NCBI GenBank assembly: GCA_903813345.2
Contig: CAIIXF020000006.1
Location: 3,598,001-3,662,000 of the forward strand
Length of the DNA: 64,000 nucleotides
Source of the DNA: Owenia fusiformis
Lineage: Eukaryota; Annelida; Polychaeta; Sabellida; Oweniidae
Reading direction: 5' to 3'
Both the position numbers and the translations under genes were made by a program. Below, in pieces: positions 50,001-59,509 of this stretch (position 1 is its first letter; the number at the start of each line of letters is the position of its first letter). The notes under the pieces were generated by a model. That model searched no databases and was not told the origin of the DNA. It saw only the letters and a program-made list of their open reading frames with translations.

Positions 50001-53000
50001 AATATTGCATGCTTCTTTAAAGTCATAACTGTGGTTTGATATAACAGATACACTGTACAATTTCTCTGAAAAAATAATGTTCATACATTAGAATAATGTA
50101 CTTGTGGTAAGATTTTTTAATTTTTAAAATTATTTTTCCTGCCCCTGGCAGGCCCCCGACAGCCTCCCGGCACAATTTCCACCACAAACTGCCCCCAAAA
50201 TCTCCCCTTGTCACAACCCCGGCACTTTAATAATGCCGACCCCGTCAACCCTGCCGACCCCAAAATGTTAAATTCCCATTGAGAATTTTTTTGCCCTTAG
50301 CAAATTGACAACCCCTGGTCGCCGGCAAACCCCGGAGCTTTTCGCAAGGTCTATAACATGAGCATTGAAATAATTTCACAAGCTTGGGTGTAATACAGTT
50401 CCTTGTGTGGGAATCAATATACTTGCATTTGATAAAAATGACCATTTTTCTATTTGTTATGGAAATTCATACTCATTACATCTTTAACTGACTTATTCTT
50501 TCTCATTTATTGTCAAAGTTCTTATAAATCATTGGTGATTTATGCATAAATCATAAAATTATGGGAATGTTCTTACCTCACATGTGTGTTAGAAGCCCTC
50601 CATTTTGTTTCTTAATTCAATTGACCAATGAAAACAAAGATTACAAATATGCAAATTTGATAAAGATATGAGGTCTCTGATTGGTTTTCAGTGAATGCTC
50701 CTTCTCCAATCATAATCTAGTACAGAGATGTAATAGAGGAGGGCAATTTGAAAATTTTGTGGAGTCATGGACAAATAATGGACATAGTCCATTTATGGAC
50801 ACTTAGACACTTCTTGTGTGGCATTCCCTGAAAATCCAAAATACCACAGTAGATGGGTTTTTACACCCATTGAGAGCTTTTGTAATGTGGATAACCACAC
50901 AAAAAAATTAACCACAGAAGCTATTTATTTTACTACCCGAACAACCACAAATACCCCCATTCAAGAACACAGACGAACGGACGGACGGATGGACGGAGGG
51001 CTTCACTATATCCCTACAGAACTTCGTTCGTTGGGATAAAAATTGTTGTAGAAGGGATGCTAGTATTACGTTTTTAACACCCTGTAGAGAGGATCGAACC
51101 CAAGTAAAATGATGAGGATTTTGAATTGAGTTTCATGTACCTGCATAGTAAGTGAGAAAGACTTTGCCACATGGTTCCATATTTTGTCAGACATCCACAA
51201 TGTGTGCTTCAATAGATACAAGGTGTCACATAGAACCTGGCATACCATCAAACCTTCTAGACAATCTGAAATATACAGGGTGTTAATAAAATATCTGACA
51301 CATCATCAAACTGTGTAAACAATCTGAAATATACAGGGTGTTAAAAGAACATCTGAAACATCATCAATTCTTGAAGACAATCTGAAATATACAGGGTGTC
51401 ACCCAGAATTCACCAATAAACAATATGAAGTGGATATTTCTGAAAAATTGAGCATTGAGTGAATTATCTTTATCTTTAGATAGTTCATCATTTGAAAAGA
51501 TATCAAACATCATTTAGATGTTATATTTCGATGGCAAAGGACACATTGTTTCAAAACTTGCTTGATGTTGATTGCAATTATCCATGAAACTTGAGAAGTG
51601 TATGTACAAGTAAGCACTCTATCTGTATGTACAATACATGTACATACCTTTTAATATCTTCAAATATAAATACCTTCATGTAGTACATCAAGGGGTAGGT
51701 TGTTGGTGTACAATGTTCTGTACTTGAAACTGGAAGGACATCTTTTAATGATTTGCTGTACTATACGCATCATCCTTTGTAATTCTGACTGAATGCATTG
51801 TGGAAGTAGCTGAATAAAACATTCAATAACATTGGCTATATGTATTTGTGAACACAGTATATTCAAATACCTTTTTTATCTGAACACCTATCAAATGTGA
51901 ACATTTTTTGGATAAGATCTCTTAGATCTATGATTCATATAAATTGAATTTTTCAGGTGCTTTATCAAATACTTTTCAGAAAACATAAAACGAACTACTG
52001 AAGCCTCAGTCACATTTGCCCAATGGCAGCCATAGCTCCACAAAATCGATATACAAAATCTACATCATACTGGTTATCCCTATATTTTATGCTGCATATT
52101 TCTCTCGATTTTGGAGAGCCAGGGCCACCATACTGTTGCAGTAGATCAAATGTGACTGAGACATTACTCAATTTTAAATTGTTAAAATGACATTTCATCA
52201 ATGGATACAAACCTGAGCAAGGGCAAGAACCAAATTTCCATAGAGTTGACCATCTTTTTCAAGTATTTCCCCTTCCATGAGATCATCGAGTACAGTGTTC
52301 ATCATAACATCATTGTTGCTACCCACCTGCAGCATCACTAGCAAACCATCTGTTTTATCTGCAGAACATATTTTTGTATTATACAATGGGGTAATCAGGC
52401 AATAGTATGACCTATTATTTTAAATCAAAACAAAGAAGAACATTAGCGATATGTTCATGCTATTAAAACATAACGTTGTTGTGAAGCATTTCAAAAATCA
52501 AAAAGACAGTAGAAAATTTGCAAAGTCAAGTGGTGTGCAGAAGAGGTAATTAAAGTCAACTTCGAATTATGCTGCTTCAGGAACATTCACTCTTTTTCAA
52601 AATGAAAGAGAAAGTTTTTAAATTAGCAGTGTGTAGCTAGGAAAGTGGGGCAATTTGTAAAACTCTGACAGCTCCAATCTTTGAATAGACTAATTCCAAC
52701 ATGAACTTGCATATGTGAACACCTCTGTAATGTGAACACCTCTGTATTCTGGATACCTCTGTAATCTGAACACCTCTGGAATCTGAACACCTCTGGAATC
52801 TGAACACCTCTGGAATCTGAACACCTCTGGAATCTGAACACCTATCAATATGAAAATTCTTTCAGTCCCAATGATCCGATCTCCCATTGACTCCCTGGTT
52901 AAAGAAATGTTGAATTGTGAACACTTGAAATTCCAAACACATTTGGTTGGTCCAAAATGTGTTTGGATGCGACAGGTTTTAGTGTACATTGATGTCAGAA

Positions 53001-56000
53001 TTGATGATATTTGATAATATGGTTACCATGTGTATCCAGTGCCCATCTAGAGTCATCTGTTGTACATGTACAATAATCAGCCAAGTTCCCTGGGACAGTC
53101 TGCAATAAGTACAACAGTCATGTGCCAATATACAACTTTATAGAAAAGGCATGAAGGATACTTCCTCAATGGTAATTTGTACCTTTGTCCTCACAAGATT
53201 CAACAGAATATTGGTATCTCCATTATGTATTTAAGGATTTAAGCCCTGAACTCTGTGCTTTATTTGTAAAATATATCACATGTGAATTGTTCCTTCCTAA
53301 AATCATGTCTTTATTACTTTACTTACCATTGTATGTGGTGATGTGCTGAACAGTTTGTGGAGATGAAGTCTTGTGCTCCAGTCAAAGTCCCTAATACAGT
53401 TGTACAGCCACATCAAGGACTTTTCTGAAATAGCAGAGGATTTCATTTTTACGGGGCTACACTGACTGAACTACATTTAATCCATATAAGGTATATGAAA
53501 AAACACTGTTTTCCAAAAATATATAAAAGTATATATGTGACAGTTAAAAGTTTACCTGATGTTTCAGAAGGGTGCAGTTCAACAATTTGACAAATCCTTT
53601 CAATAATCTCAATTGTGAGTGTTTTCACGATGACCCTTGACCCCAAGTCTTCTGTATTGTCTGCATCACTATCCTCAGAGGGTTCAAACCACAAAAACCT
53701 ACAGCCATCTAGCAGTCCACAAAGGGTTTGTAGCAATGGAATAAGATCAATGGTAAATATCCAATGTGTTTTCCGTGCTACGCTGGGATCATTTCCAGTG
53801 TGAACATCGACTGGGGTGAGATCTGACTCACAATTGGTCTCTATGGCAACCAGTAGCATCTTCAAGGCTAACTCTAGATAAGAATTCTTCAACGTATTGC
53901 CATCATTAACAGTTCCCCATGACAAATGCTCAACAATGCATAATTTGATAAATTCACTGGGATTCAACAAAGACATTGTGGCGCTATCATACATAAAGTT
54001 TTCCAGTAATCCTCTTATCAGGTCAAGCAAATTTTGCACCTCTGTACAGGAGAATTTTTTCTTCTTGGAGATGACATCATGCAGGATTCTACCAATGCGT
54101 GGCTTGTTCTTCTTTAACGTGATACATATGTTTGGTAGCATACGAAATACCTGTAAGAGTATAGAGTAAAGGGATTCAGACTGGAGTATTTCAATAGAAT
54201 TCCTAAATGTTGCATATATGACATGTCAGGCATGATGATCTGGTTAGAGTGGCAAAAATCAGTTTGGACAAAAATAAAAATTGGATAACTCTGGCAGTGT
54301 ACAGACAAGCCAAGTGGTTCAGCAAGATATTTACTCTCAAAGCATCAGGATTTGGAAGTGATGGATTGAAAACACATTGCAGTGTGTGTGATATGACATA
54401 CCTCAACTATAATCCCATTCTGTCCACTGTTTGTGATGCTCTCACTCAATGCCATGTTAACAACATCTGCTGGGCATTGTAAAGCCAATGGAGAAAGCCC
54501 CCTCACACTCTAAAATACAAAATATATATTGTTTCATTTGGAGCAAGGATCTGCGTTACAAAATCAAGCTGCTAAAGTGTAAGTGATTTCAAATGAAAAT
54601 AAGGAATGTAATAACTCTTATTTTTTTCCTGAATGTTGTATCTAAATGAGTAAGTAACTAATGGGATGCAATTAATTTGCAATTAAGAGCCATAACCTTT
54701 TTATTTTTATTTTTAGTTGTCTCAGCATCATAGAACAGGTGCCTGATTTTAAAGTATTCACAATAATGCTTAAGTTTTCAAAATTATGGTTGTTTTTGTT
54801 CATGGGTTTTATATTATCCATACTGTACTGTACATACTTCTTCTATTTCCTCAGCATTATTCACCAGCTGATTTAGCACCTGGATAACTTGCTGTTGGAA
54901 GGGTTCATCCATACATTTGGCCAACAGTGTAGTGTATTTCTCAGGCAGGTTTCCATGGAGATGGTTCTGTGTTGTCAGTGGAAGTTCTCTCAATACAACC
55001 AAACACACCTAGAGTGAAACAGGCAATGTGTATAGATTTTATGAATGGATGGTTGGATATTTGGGCCACTGTTTCCTCATGCAGATTTCATTATCTTCTT
55101 TAAATGGTTGAAAATAGTTAGATAAATGCAACAAAATAGGAAATGGTCTGTAATGGTCACAAGCCAATTATAGAATAAAAAATGAATGTAAACACAGTTT
55201 TCTATCATTCGTAATGGTGTATATTACAATGGTCAGATCAAAAGTTTTGATGCAAAGTTGAATTTCTATAAGGGCTGACCAGAAATTAGCATAGTTATTA
55301 GTTAGCCCTTGTCATGAGTTCAGTGACATAAATAAGTAAATATAAATTTAAATGATTTTGAGATCCTGACACAGCAACAATCCATAAAAATAAGTTTTAC
55401 ACTTTGACAAAATGGATATCCGAGCGAAGTACATTCTGTAAAATTGTTTGAAATTATTTTAGCAAATGTCAGTGCTCTAACCTCCTTTAGCAAAGCTGCT
55501 GTGTCGTCTTTTGCAGTCTCCATGAGCACATCTAATAGTGCATAGAACCTGTCCTCACTAGCTAACAGGCATATATTCTCCAAGAGACACTTCACATACC
55601 TGAAACAAGGCATTAACATAACAAAATGTCGACCTGCAAATGGTTACAAAAGTGTAACAATTGTTACATACATGTATGTAGTCCCTGACTGCCAACAACA
55701 ACAAAAATATGTTCAACGAGCAGATATTTGCAGAAATGTACTGGAACCCATAACATGTGAGGATATGTTCACAGTAAAAACTTGAAGTTAGTATATACAG
55801 TACTTGTTTATATTGGAAGTTGTACCAACCACAATCCACAAAAAAGTTGGGAGACCATAACAATGCCATCACTGCTGGTAGTGACATAAAAATATAATAG
55901 AAGCGCAGCATGAACTAAAAAGAGAAATACAGTCACATATAGATGGCAGCAACTCGACAGGAAATATTTCGCAAGTGGAACAATTTTAAAGGACTCATGC

Positions 56001-59000
56001 CAATGAACCTCAGTAAGTGGAACACCACAGTAGACCAATTGCAAACATACCATAATGAGGCACAATCCATTGATTTCATGTTAATGCATTTCTGTAAGTG
56101 AACCACCAAACACTATTTGTGGTCTGAAGGGCATTCCACATACACAGGTTTTACTGTATAGAATCATAATATTTGTTTACCTTTCATCCTCAACAATGTG
56201 CCCTCTTTGTCTTAATAGCCAGTCCAGGTAGTCTGAAATGAGAACTCAGAGTAATCAACATATCAGTATAAGTGATCATAATGACTGGTCATAGGAATGC
56301 CAACATAAGCACCTAGAATGGATTCCCATAAAATAAAAATATGTTGAATATTGTTTTTTAAGGCAACACTGAACATACATTGTCATAGTCTGTTCAATTC
56401 TAGTAAAATAATCTCAGATCAAATCCTGGTATTTTTATATATGCTACAGCTGTTGTCTTACGTGTACTTTATTTCAAGATACAGAGATAACTTTTAAACC
56501 AGCGGTTTCTCCACATCTAGCCCTTCCTCTGACTGAAAACATAACATATAGACCATCTTATGACTACAGGATGGATTTAATAAATAAAACCCGCTAAACA
56601 AGTCAGTCAAGAAACACCTACCTTGATGGTGTTCAGACTTCTCAGCAAGTTCACGAATTGCAATCTCTAAGCTATACACTCTTTTCCTCTGCTCTATTTC
56701 TATTTCCCTTTGAAGATCAAGCAATTCCTTCAACTGCAGACCGTCAAGAAATGCTAAAACTTGTTCCTGTTCAAGATTCACTGAATCATAAGCCCCTGAT
56801 GTATCATTTTGTGATGGTAAAAATTTATTGTTCTCTCGCAGTGTTGCCTCACACAAATATAGCTTGTAGGTGAAGCCACAAAGATCTCTTGCTGTTTCAT
56901 TGAGATTTCCCGCTCCATTTGCTTCATGCTTGGTCATTAGGCAACTTTGGAAATTTGTGAATATTTTGAAGAACCGCTTTATTGATTTTGTCCAATCATC
57001 GTGGCTTATATATGACGCAAGTATAGATAAGATGCTATTTTGAAAATGTTGATTATTCTTACACTGTCTCGGGTTGAATTGTCTTCTATGACATGTTGAA
57101 TCGTCTGAACTAAAATTCAGTATATGTTCGTCAATAGAAAATTTTTCTAAATAGACACCACTAGTTAACTGCATCATACTTCCAAATATGGATTTTTTCT
57201 GGGAATCACTTGTGAAGTGTAGCATATTTCTTCTTAAAATATCACAGAACAGTTCCTGAATTTCTTCATGATAATCAGCTTGAAACTCATCCTGATCTTC
57301 ACTTCTGTTAGGATTGTTCAGCTCAGTAGTGTCATTACAGAGGATAGCACTGGGACAGTCAGTCAGGAATTCACAAAAGTCAGCGAAGAGTTGTAAATCC
57401 TTGGGGTTTGTTTGTTGGTTAATGTGTTGGAGAATACACAGAGCCAACCATTGGATGTGGACAGGATCTACCATAGCAACAGCCTACAACAAACAAATAT
57501 ATGTTGAATGCAATCCTTGAGAATATATCCCAACCTTTGTGCAATTAAAATTCTTCTGTGATATTAGAGAGATTCAATTACTAAGTAACTTATGGAGACC
57601 CTTTAATAGATGGCAGGATTAAAAGTGTTCTGATGATATAGAGCAAATATATTAAACATTGTTGAGCTAAACCTTAAACTTAATTATTTGAAGCTTGACT
57701 CTACATTTACAGTTCACATTGCTAAACGAACAACTACAAGAGCAAAGAAATAGCTAGGATTCAAAAAAAGACGAGGCAAATATACATCGATGAGGTTAAG
57801 TCTAAACGGAAGAGGATATCATGCTTCTATGACATAAGCTGAAGAAGATATCATACTTCTATGACAATTGTAACAGTTTTTGTTGAAAATAGAGCTGATC
57901 AAAATTATGTAAAATATTGCCTGATGTGTCCACTGTCCTTACCTTCCACAGTTCAGGTGTAAAGCTGAGCTGTTCAATAATGTTGAAATAAAGATGACAA
58001 CTGAATGATGGTAGAGCTGATGCAATCCTGTCATAGCTAGTCTCCTCCTCTGCTAGTACAGGGGTTGTACAGCTACAGTTACATCTATGACACTGTAGTA
58101 GACCATGCAGCAGTAGTGAAGTCACCTGAAGAACACACATGTGCTACGTACTTGGAGGCTGTAGATATATTGGTATACAATCATTACAGACATACCAGGG
58201 GTGCAGTCAGGAACTAGATTTCACTTAGGTGAGGCAAACTTCAATAGGTGAGGCTAATTTAATAGGTGAGGCTAAGTTTAATTGTAGGGAATATATAATA
58301 CTATTACAACTGGACTTCATTTGAAATGTTTTCATGAAAGAAACATAAATAAATAACATTTTGGTGTGGACCTACCAGTGCTTGATTTAAAACATTTCCA
58401 TCTGACAAAGGCTGTGAAATGGGTTTAATGTGTGCCATTTCAAATAACACTTTAGCTCTGGATACCCTTGCAAAGCAATGATTTTACATGATTATATGAT
58501 TTGCTAGCAGAATGACTAAATAAGGCATTAAAATAACATTCTGCTGTACATGTTCTGTATCATTTTATAAACAAGGGGAATAGCCTCCCATCATACCATG
58601 ATGGTATGTTCATTGTGTGTGAACGTGGTAAATATAAGCTCAACTATGAACTATGGGTAATCTCTTCGTTTATACATATACCTTCTGTTTCCATTCTGCA
58701 ATGTGATTATTGTCAGGAATCTTATTGAGCCCTCCAAGTATTTCATCAATTGCACAACTGAGGATTTCAACTGCTTCACTACATTCATCTTTTCTCAGGA
58801 CTTTCAACTCATCTGCTCCATGCTGAAAAGCAAAAGTTTAGAATTTGGTTGGTACGAAGTAAATGTATGCAGAAGAGGAATATCTAAATTGATAGTAGTA
58901 ATAATATGATATAATGATAATGATTACAACACCTCCCAGCAGATTTGAAGTTCAGAACGAGGCTGATAAAGTGATAATACAACGAACGAAAACATATTTA

Positions 59001-59292
59001 TTTTCATTACCAGTCCAAGCACTAATTGCAACCCCCATTTTGAGCCAAACGCCCAGGGATTTCATTCATAGTGCTGAGAAGGAGACTCAGAGGAAAGAAC
59101 TATGCGCTCTGTCAAAAGAGGTGAAGTGCAAGCTTGTTTTAATTTTTTACATGTAGATGGGGATGCCCCTGAAATTGCATTTGCTAAATATAAAGATGGG
59201 GTGTGTTTCAGAATGATGGAATAAACATTTACCTTGTATTCAAGTAATGAAAATGCCCCAAGCAACACGGCAACCTCCTCTACATAGTCCAT
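34758..59292 (-). CDS. 1040-residue helical protein, 15 coding exons, family not recognised
   Basis: Coding exons, in order: 59292-59233, 58822-58682, 58125-57943, 57483-56622, 56232-56181, 55599-55482, 55008-54838, 54509-54402, 54150-53556, 53424-53327, 53099-53027, 52358-52213, 51809-51674, 51265-51141, 35012-34758. Every junction is GT-AG and in phase. The lengths total 3123 nt, exactly 1040 codons plus stop, with an in-frame stop upstream of the ATG, so the model looks complete. The protein is Leu-rich and mostly predicted helical, like HEAT/armadillo scaffolds. It has a Cys cluster (CHRCNCSC, about residues 78-85) and a charged heptad-like stretch near 385-413. No signal peptide, membrane segment or catalytic motif was seen. 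A meiotic MEI1/PRD1-type scaffold is one guess I could not confirm; treat the function as unknown. Confidence 0.85.
35250..35700. repeat. diverged ~130-bp tandem modules
   Basis: Two to three diverged copies of a module containing GCCATTTTGAATTTT, then ATCTACTCTRAAWT and TTTGAGTATAATAWAGC (with R and W marking variable bases). Confidence 0.65.
35876..35938. repeat. GGAC/TGAC microsatellite
   Basis: Runs of (GGAC)n, (TGAC)n and GGACAGAC just before CGCCCCTTTGGGG. A similar GGAC-rich patch is at 50980-51000, beside another repeat end. Confidence 0.9.
35950..36604. repeat. TGTGG / CACATAA interspersed repeat
   Basis: Many copies of TTATGTGGTATT and, inverted, AATACCACATAA-like words, with longer inverted blocks (CACATAGACATAAGGGTATG). 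The pattern resumes at 37657-37860, so the mariner at 36605-37656 was inserted into it. Confidence 0.7.
36605..37656 (-). mobile_element. dead mariner transposon
   Basis: Terminal inverted repeats of about 45 bp begin TACAGGGTGTTCCAAAAGTA and sit in TA context. On the minus strand, across several frames, traces of a mariner DDE transposase are readable near 36960-37260 (YLDSAPAR, then HAPYSSDHAISDF, matching the family HDNARPH..HPPYSPDLAPSDY). Stops and frame shifts make it inactive. Confidence 0.75.
38434..39221. mobile_element. 788-bp hAT-type non-autonomous element
   Basis: Ends CAGGGCACGCCTTAAGC and, inverted, GCTTAAGGCATGCCCTG. Flanked by a perfect 8-bp direct repeat GATCCAAG (38426-38433 and 39222-39229), the hAT signature. 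No transposase frame. Confidence 0.88.
39812..40614 (+). repeat. 5' LTR
   Basis: 803 bp. Contains a TATATAAGC box near 40237 and an AATAAAGAATAAA polyadenylation region near 40482. Followed by the primer-binding-like site from about 40618. Confidence 0.88.
40904..41215 (+). CDS. gag: gag, N-terminal part (interrupted)
   Basis: Starts at an ATG downstream of the 5' LTR. It has a predicted N-terminal coiled coil and then a Ty3/gypsy-type capsid start ending at a SWYN motif. The frame stops a few bases into the nested element (TAG at 41213). The continuation is at 44694. The joined sequence is deliberately not given. Confidence 0.75.
   Translation: MLTRQAARYTMEGLEARLRNLENEQNIEGLVERLARLEGQNVPRNDVDNKVRIKTFDGNDTSIDPRNWFSRYTAYAEIQGWDEDRRSRALRMYLSGQAESWYN
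41212..44693. mobile_element. 3.48-kb nested repeat element, tandem dimer, inside gag
   Basis: Flanked by the 4-bp repeat ATAA (41208-41211 and 44694-44697). It begins CTAGACTTGGGAAATTGAAC. It ends in a hairpin (GACTCCAGAT-TTAC-ATCTGGAGTC) followed by TA. The same start recurs at 43250, so it is two head-to-tail units (about 2.04 and 1.44 kb). Inside, a motif CATAACTTCCGAACCGGAAG occurs about seven times, along with GGATA-rich purine tracts and GACCTGGACTTGG repeats. End hairpin plus internal repeats resemble Helitron-like non-autonomous elements. Confidence 0.7.
44694..45163 (+). CDS. gag: gag, C-terminal part (interrupted)
   Basis: Resumes the gag frame after the nested element. It shows a retrotransposon capsid C-terminal pattern (a conserved FIEHF..RPKW region and a DDFI helix) and a Lys-rich tail. 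No zinc knuckle is visible before the TAG at 45161. Confidence 0.75.
45164..47957 (+). other. noncoding 3' interior of the LTR element
   Basis: No RT, RNase H, integrase or protease motif on either strand. Contains a purine-rich GATGATATATGAGATGAAG tract (46030-46250) and three ~68-bp tandem copies (about 47420-47630). Ends in the purine tract before the 3' LTR. Confidence 0.7.
47420..47632 (+). repeat. three ~68-bp tandem copies
   Basis: Each copy starts TGTGAATATAGAGACACCAG and contains TGCCTATTTCACGAA. Located in the noncoding interior of the LTR element. Confidence 0.85.
47958..48760 (+). repeat. 3' LTR
   Basis: 803 bp, almost identical to 39812-40614. Visible differences are TTTATTTTG/TTCATTTTG, ATGCGTGGG/ATGTGTGGG and TTCGCGG/TTCACGG. 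Preceded by the purine tract at about 47946-47955. Confidence 0.88.
48761..51140. other. intron remainder, loosely repetitive
   Basis: Small direct repeats of GGGGGAGT.CAGA.ATTGGA near 49020-49100. A cluster of AACGTCAATTAACG-type words at 49760-49910. A C-rich, strand-asymmetric patch (50145-50340, CCCCGACCCC-like). A GGAC microsatellite end at 50980. No coding signal. Confidence 0.5.
51141..51265 (-). CDS. unnamed gene, exon 14
   Basis: Reads DCLEGLMVCQVLCDTLYLLK and ends SFSLTMQ at CAG/GTACAT. The acceptor CTGTATATTTCAG is the first of three tandem copies of this acceptor block. Confidence 0.8.
51261..51400. repeat. 58-bp tandem triplication including the exon 14 acceptor
   Basis: The block ACAATCTGAAATATACAGGG starts at 51261, 51319 and 51377, a period of exactly 58 bp. 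On the minus strand each copy reads CTGTATATTTCAGATTGT, a usable 3' splice site. Confidence 0.9.
51674..51809 (-). CDS. unnamed gene, exon 13
   Basis: Acceptor TTTTATTCAG, donor GAAG/GTATTT. Encodes LLPQCIQSELQRMMRIVQQI, then IKRCPSSFKYRTLYTNN; amphipathic helical. Enters in phase 0 and leaves in phase 1. Confidence 0.82.
52003..52161. mobile_element. 159-bp foldback MITE
   Basis: Imperfect inverted arms of about 40 bp start CCTCAGTCACATTTG and mirror as CAAATGTGACTGAGA. Terminal words resemble the 59379-59509 foldback, so they may be one family. Confidence 0.7.
52213..52358 (-). CDS. unnamed gene, exon 12
   Basis: Acceptor ATGTTCTGCAG, donor CTCAG/GTTTGT. Encodes DKTDGLLVMLQVGSNNDVMM, then DDLMEGEILEKDGQLYGNLV. 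Enters in phase 1 and leaves in phase 0. Confidence 0.83.
52690..52848. repeat. 17-bp tandem repeat
   Basis: The unit TCTGAACACCTCTGGAA repeats about eight times, degenerate at the left. Intronic. Looks like an expansion of a dispersed CTGAACACCTATC word also present at 51880. Confidence 0.9.
53027..53099 (-). CDS. unnamed gene, exon 11
   Basis: Acceptor CTTATTGCAG, donor CATG/GTAACC. Encodes TVPGNLADYCTCTTDDSRWA. Enters in phase 0 and leaves in phase 1. Confidence 0.8.
53327..53424 (-). CDS. unnamed gene, exon 10
   Basis: Acceptor TGCTATTTCAG, donor ATG/GTAAGT. Encodes KSLMWLYNCIRDFDWSTRLH, then LHKLFSTSPHTM. Confidence 0.82.
53556..54150 (-). CDS. unnamed gene, exon 9
   Basis: 595 bp, open throughout. 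Leu-rich helices, a basic patch SKKKK, and an acidic loop PSEDSDADNTED. Acceptor CTATACTCTTACAG, donor TCAG/GTAAAC, phase 1. Confidence 0.87.
54402..54509 (-). CDS. unnamed gene, exon 8
   Basis: 36 codons (SVRGLSPLALQCPADVVNMA onward), phase 0 at both ends. Acceptor GTATTTTAG, donor GAG/GTATGT. Confidence 0.8.
54838..55008 (-). CDS. unnamed gene, exon 7
   Basis: 57 codons with amphipathic helices (VCLVVLRELPLTTQNH, then VIQVLNQLVNNAEEIEE), armadillo-like in pattern. Acceptor TTTCACTCTAG, donor GAA/GTATGT. Confidence 0.83.
55482..55599 (-). CDS. unnamed gene, exon 6
   Basis: Encodes YVKCLLENICLLASEDRFYA, then LLDVLMETAKDDTAALLKE. Acceptor TTGTTTCAG in phase 2, donor GAG/GTTAGA. Confidence 0.83.
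56181..56232 (-). CDS. unnamed gene, exon 5
   Basis: 52-bp exon encoding DYLDWLLRQRGHIVEDE. Acceptor CTCATTTCAG, donor AAAG/GTAAAC. Enters in phase 1 and leaves in phase 2. Confidence 0.8.
56622..57483 (-). CDS. unnamed gene, exon 4 (largest)
   Basis: 862 bp open. Starts AVAMVDPVHIQWLALCILQH. Ends with a Glu/Leu-rich coiled-coil-like stretch (LQLKELLDLQREIEIEQRKR, then ELAEKSEHHQ). Acceptor TTTGTTGTAG, donor CAAG/GTAGGT. Confidence 0.88.
57943..58125 (-). CDS. unnamed gene, exon 3
   Basis: 61 codons, phase 0 at both ends. Carries the Cys cluster CHRCNCSC, then SYDRIASALPSFSCHLYFNI. Acceptor GTTCTTCAG, donor AAG/GTAAGG. Confidence 0.85.
58682..58822 (-). CDS. unnamed gene, exon 2
   Basis: 47 codons, phase 0 at both ends (HGADELKVLRKDECSEAVEI onward). 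Acceptor TTTTGCTTTTCAG, donor AAG/GTATAT. Confidence 0.83.
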
Positions 59293-59330
59293 GCTTGTTT
59301 GTCTGCCTAATTATTTCCATTAGCACAGTC
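59233..59330 (-). CDS. unnamed gene, exon 1 (start codon exon)
   Basis: ATG at 59292-59290 opens MDYVEEVAVLLGAFSLLEYK and reaches the donor AAG/GTAAAT. An in-frame TAA lies 21 bases upstream of the ATG, so this is the first possible Met in frame. Bases 59293-59330 are 5' UTR after the acceptor TTTCTTCAG. Confidence 0.8.
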
Positions 59331-59378
59331 CTGAAGAAACAAGGTTTACCATTCAACTAATGCATTAAATCTTTTGTT

Positions 59379-59509
59379 ATGCCTTGGTCACATTTGCTCC
59401 GATTTTCACTACGGCGCCCGGCCGATTGATTATTTTGTTCATAAATGTATTCAATTTTGAACAAAATACTCAATCGGCCGATGAATCGCAGCAAATGTGA
59501 CTAAGGCAT
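59379..59509. mobile_element. 131-bp foldback MITE
   Basis: Inverted arms of about 60 bp (TGCCTTGGTCACATTTGCTC against its mirror GCAAATGTGACTAAGGCA), with an inner arm around CGGCCGATTGA..TATTTTGTTC. Sits in the 5' UTR intron of the unnamed gene. Confidence 0.85.

Larger units (their letters stand above)
35013..51140 (-). other. 16.1-kb last intron filled with mobile elements
   Basis: Contains, left to right: diverged ~120-bp modules, a GGAC/TGAC microsatellite, TGTGG/CACATAA repeats, a dead mariner, an hAT-type element, the LTR element with its nested repeat, then loosely repetitive sequence. The other introns of this gene are 0.2-1.3 kb. Confidence 0.75.

Noticed and set aside
52690-52989. 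99-codon minus-strand ORF with repeated SRGVQIPEVFRFQRC
   Set aside because: Produced by the 17-bp tandem repeat in an intron of the unnamed gene.
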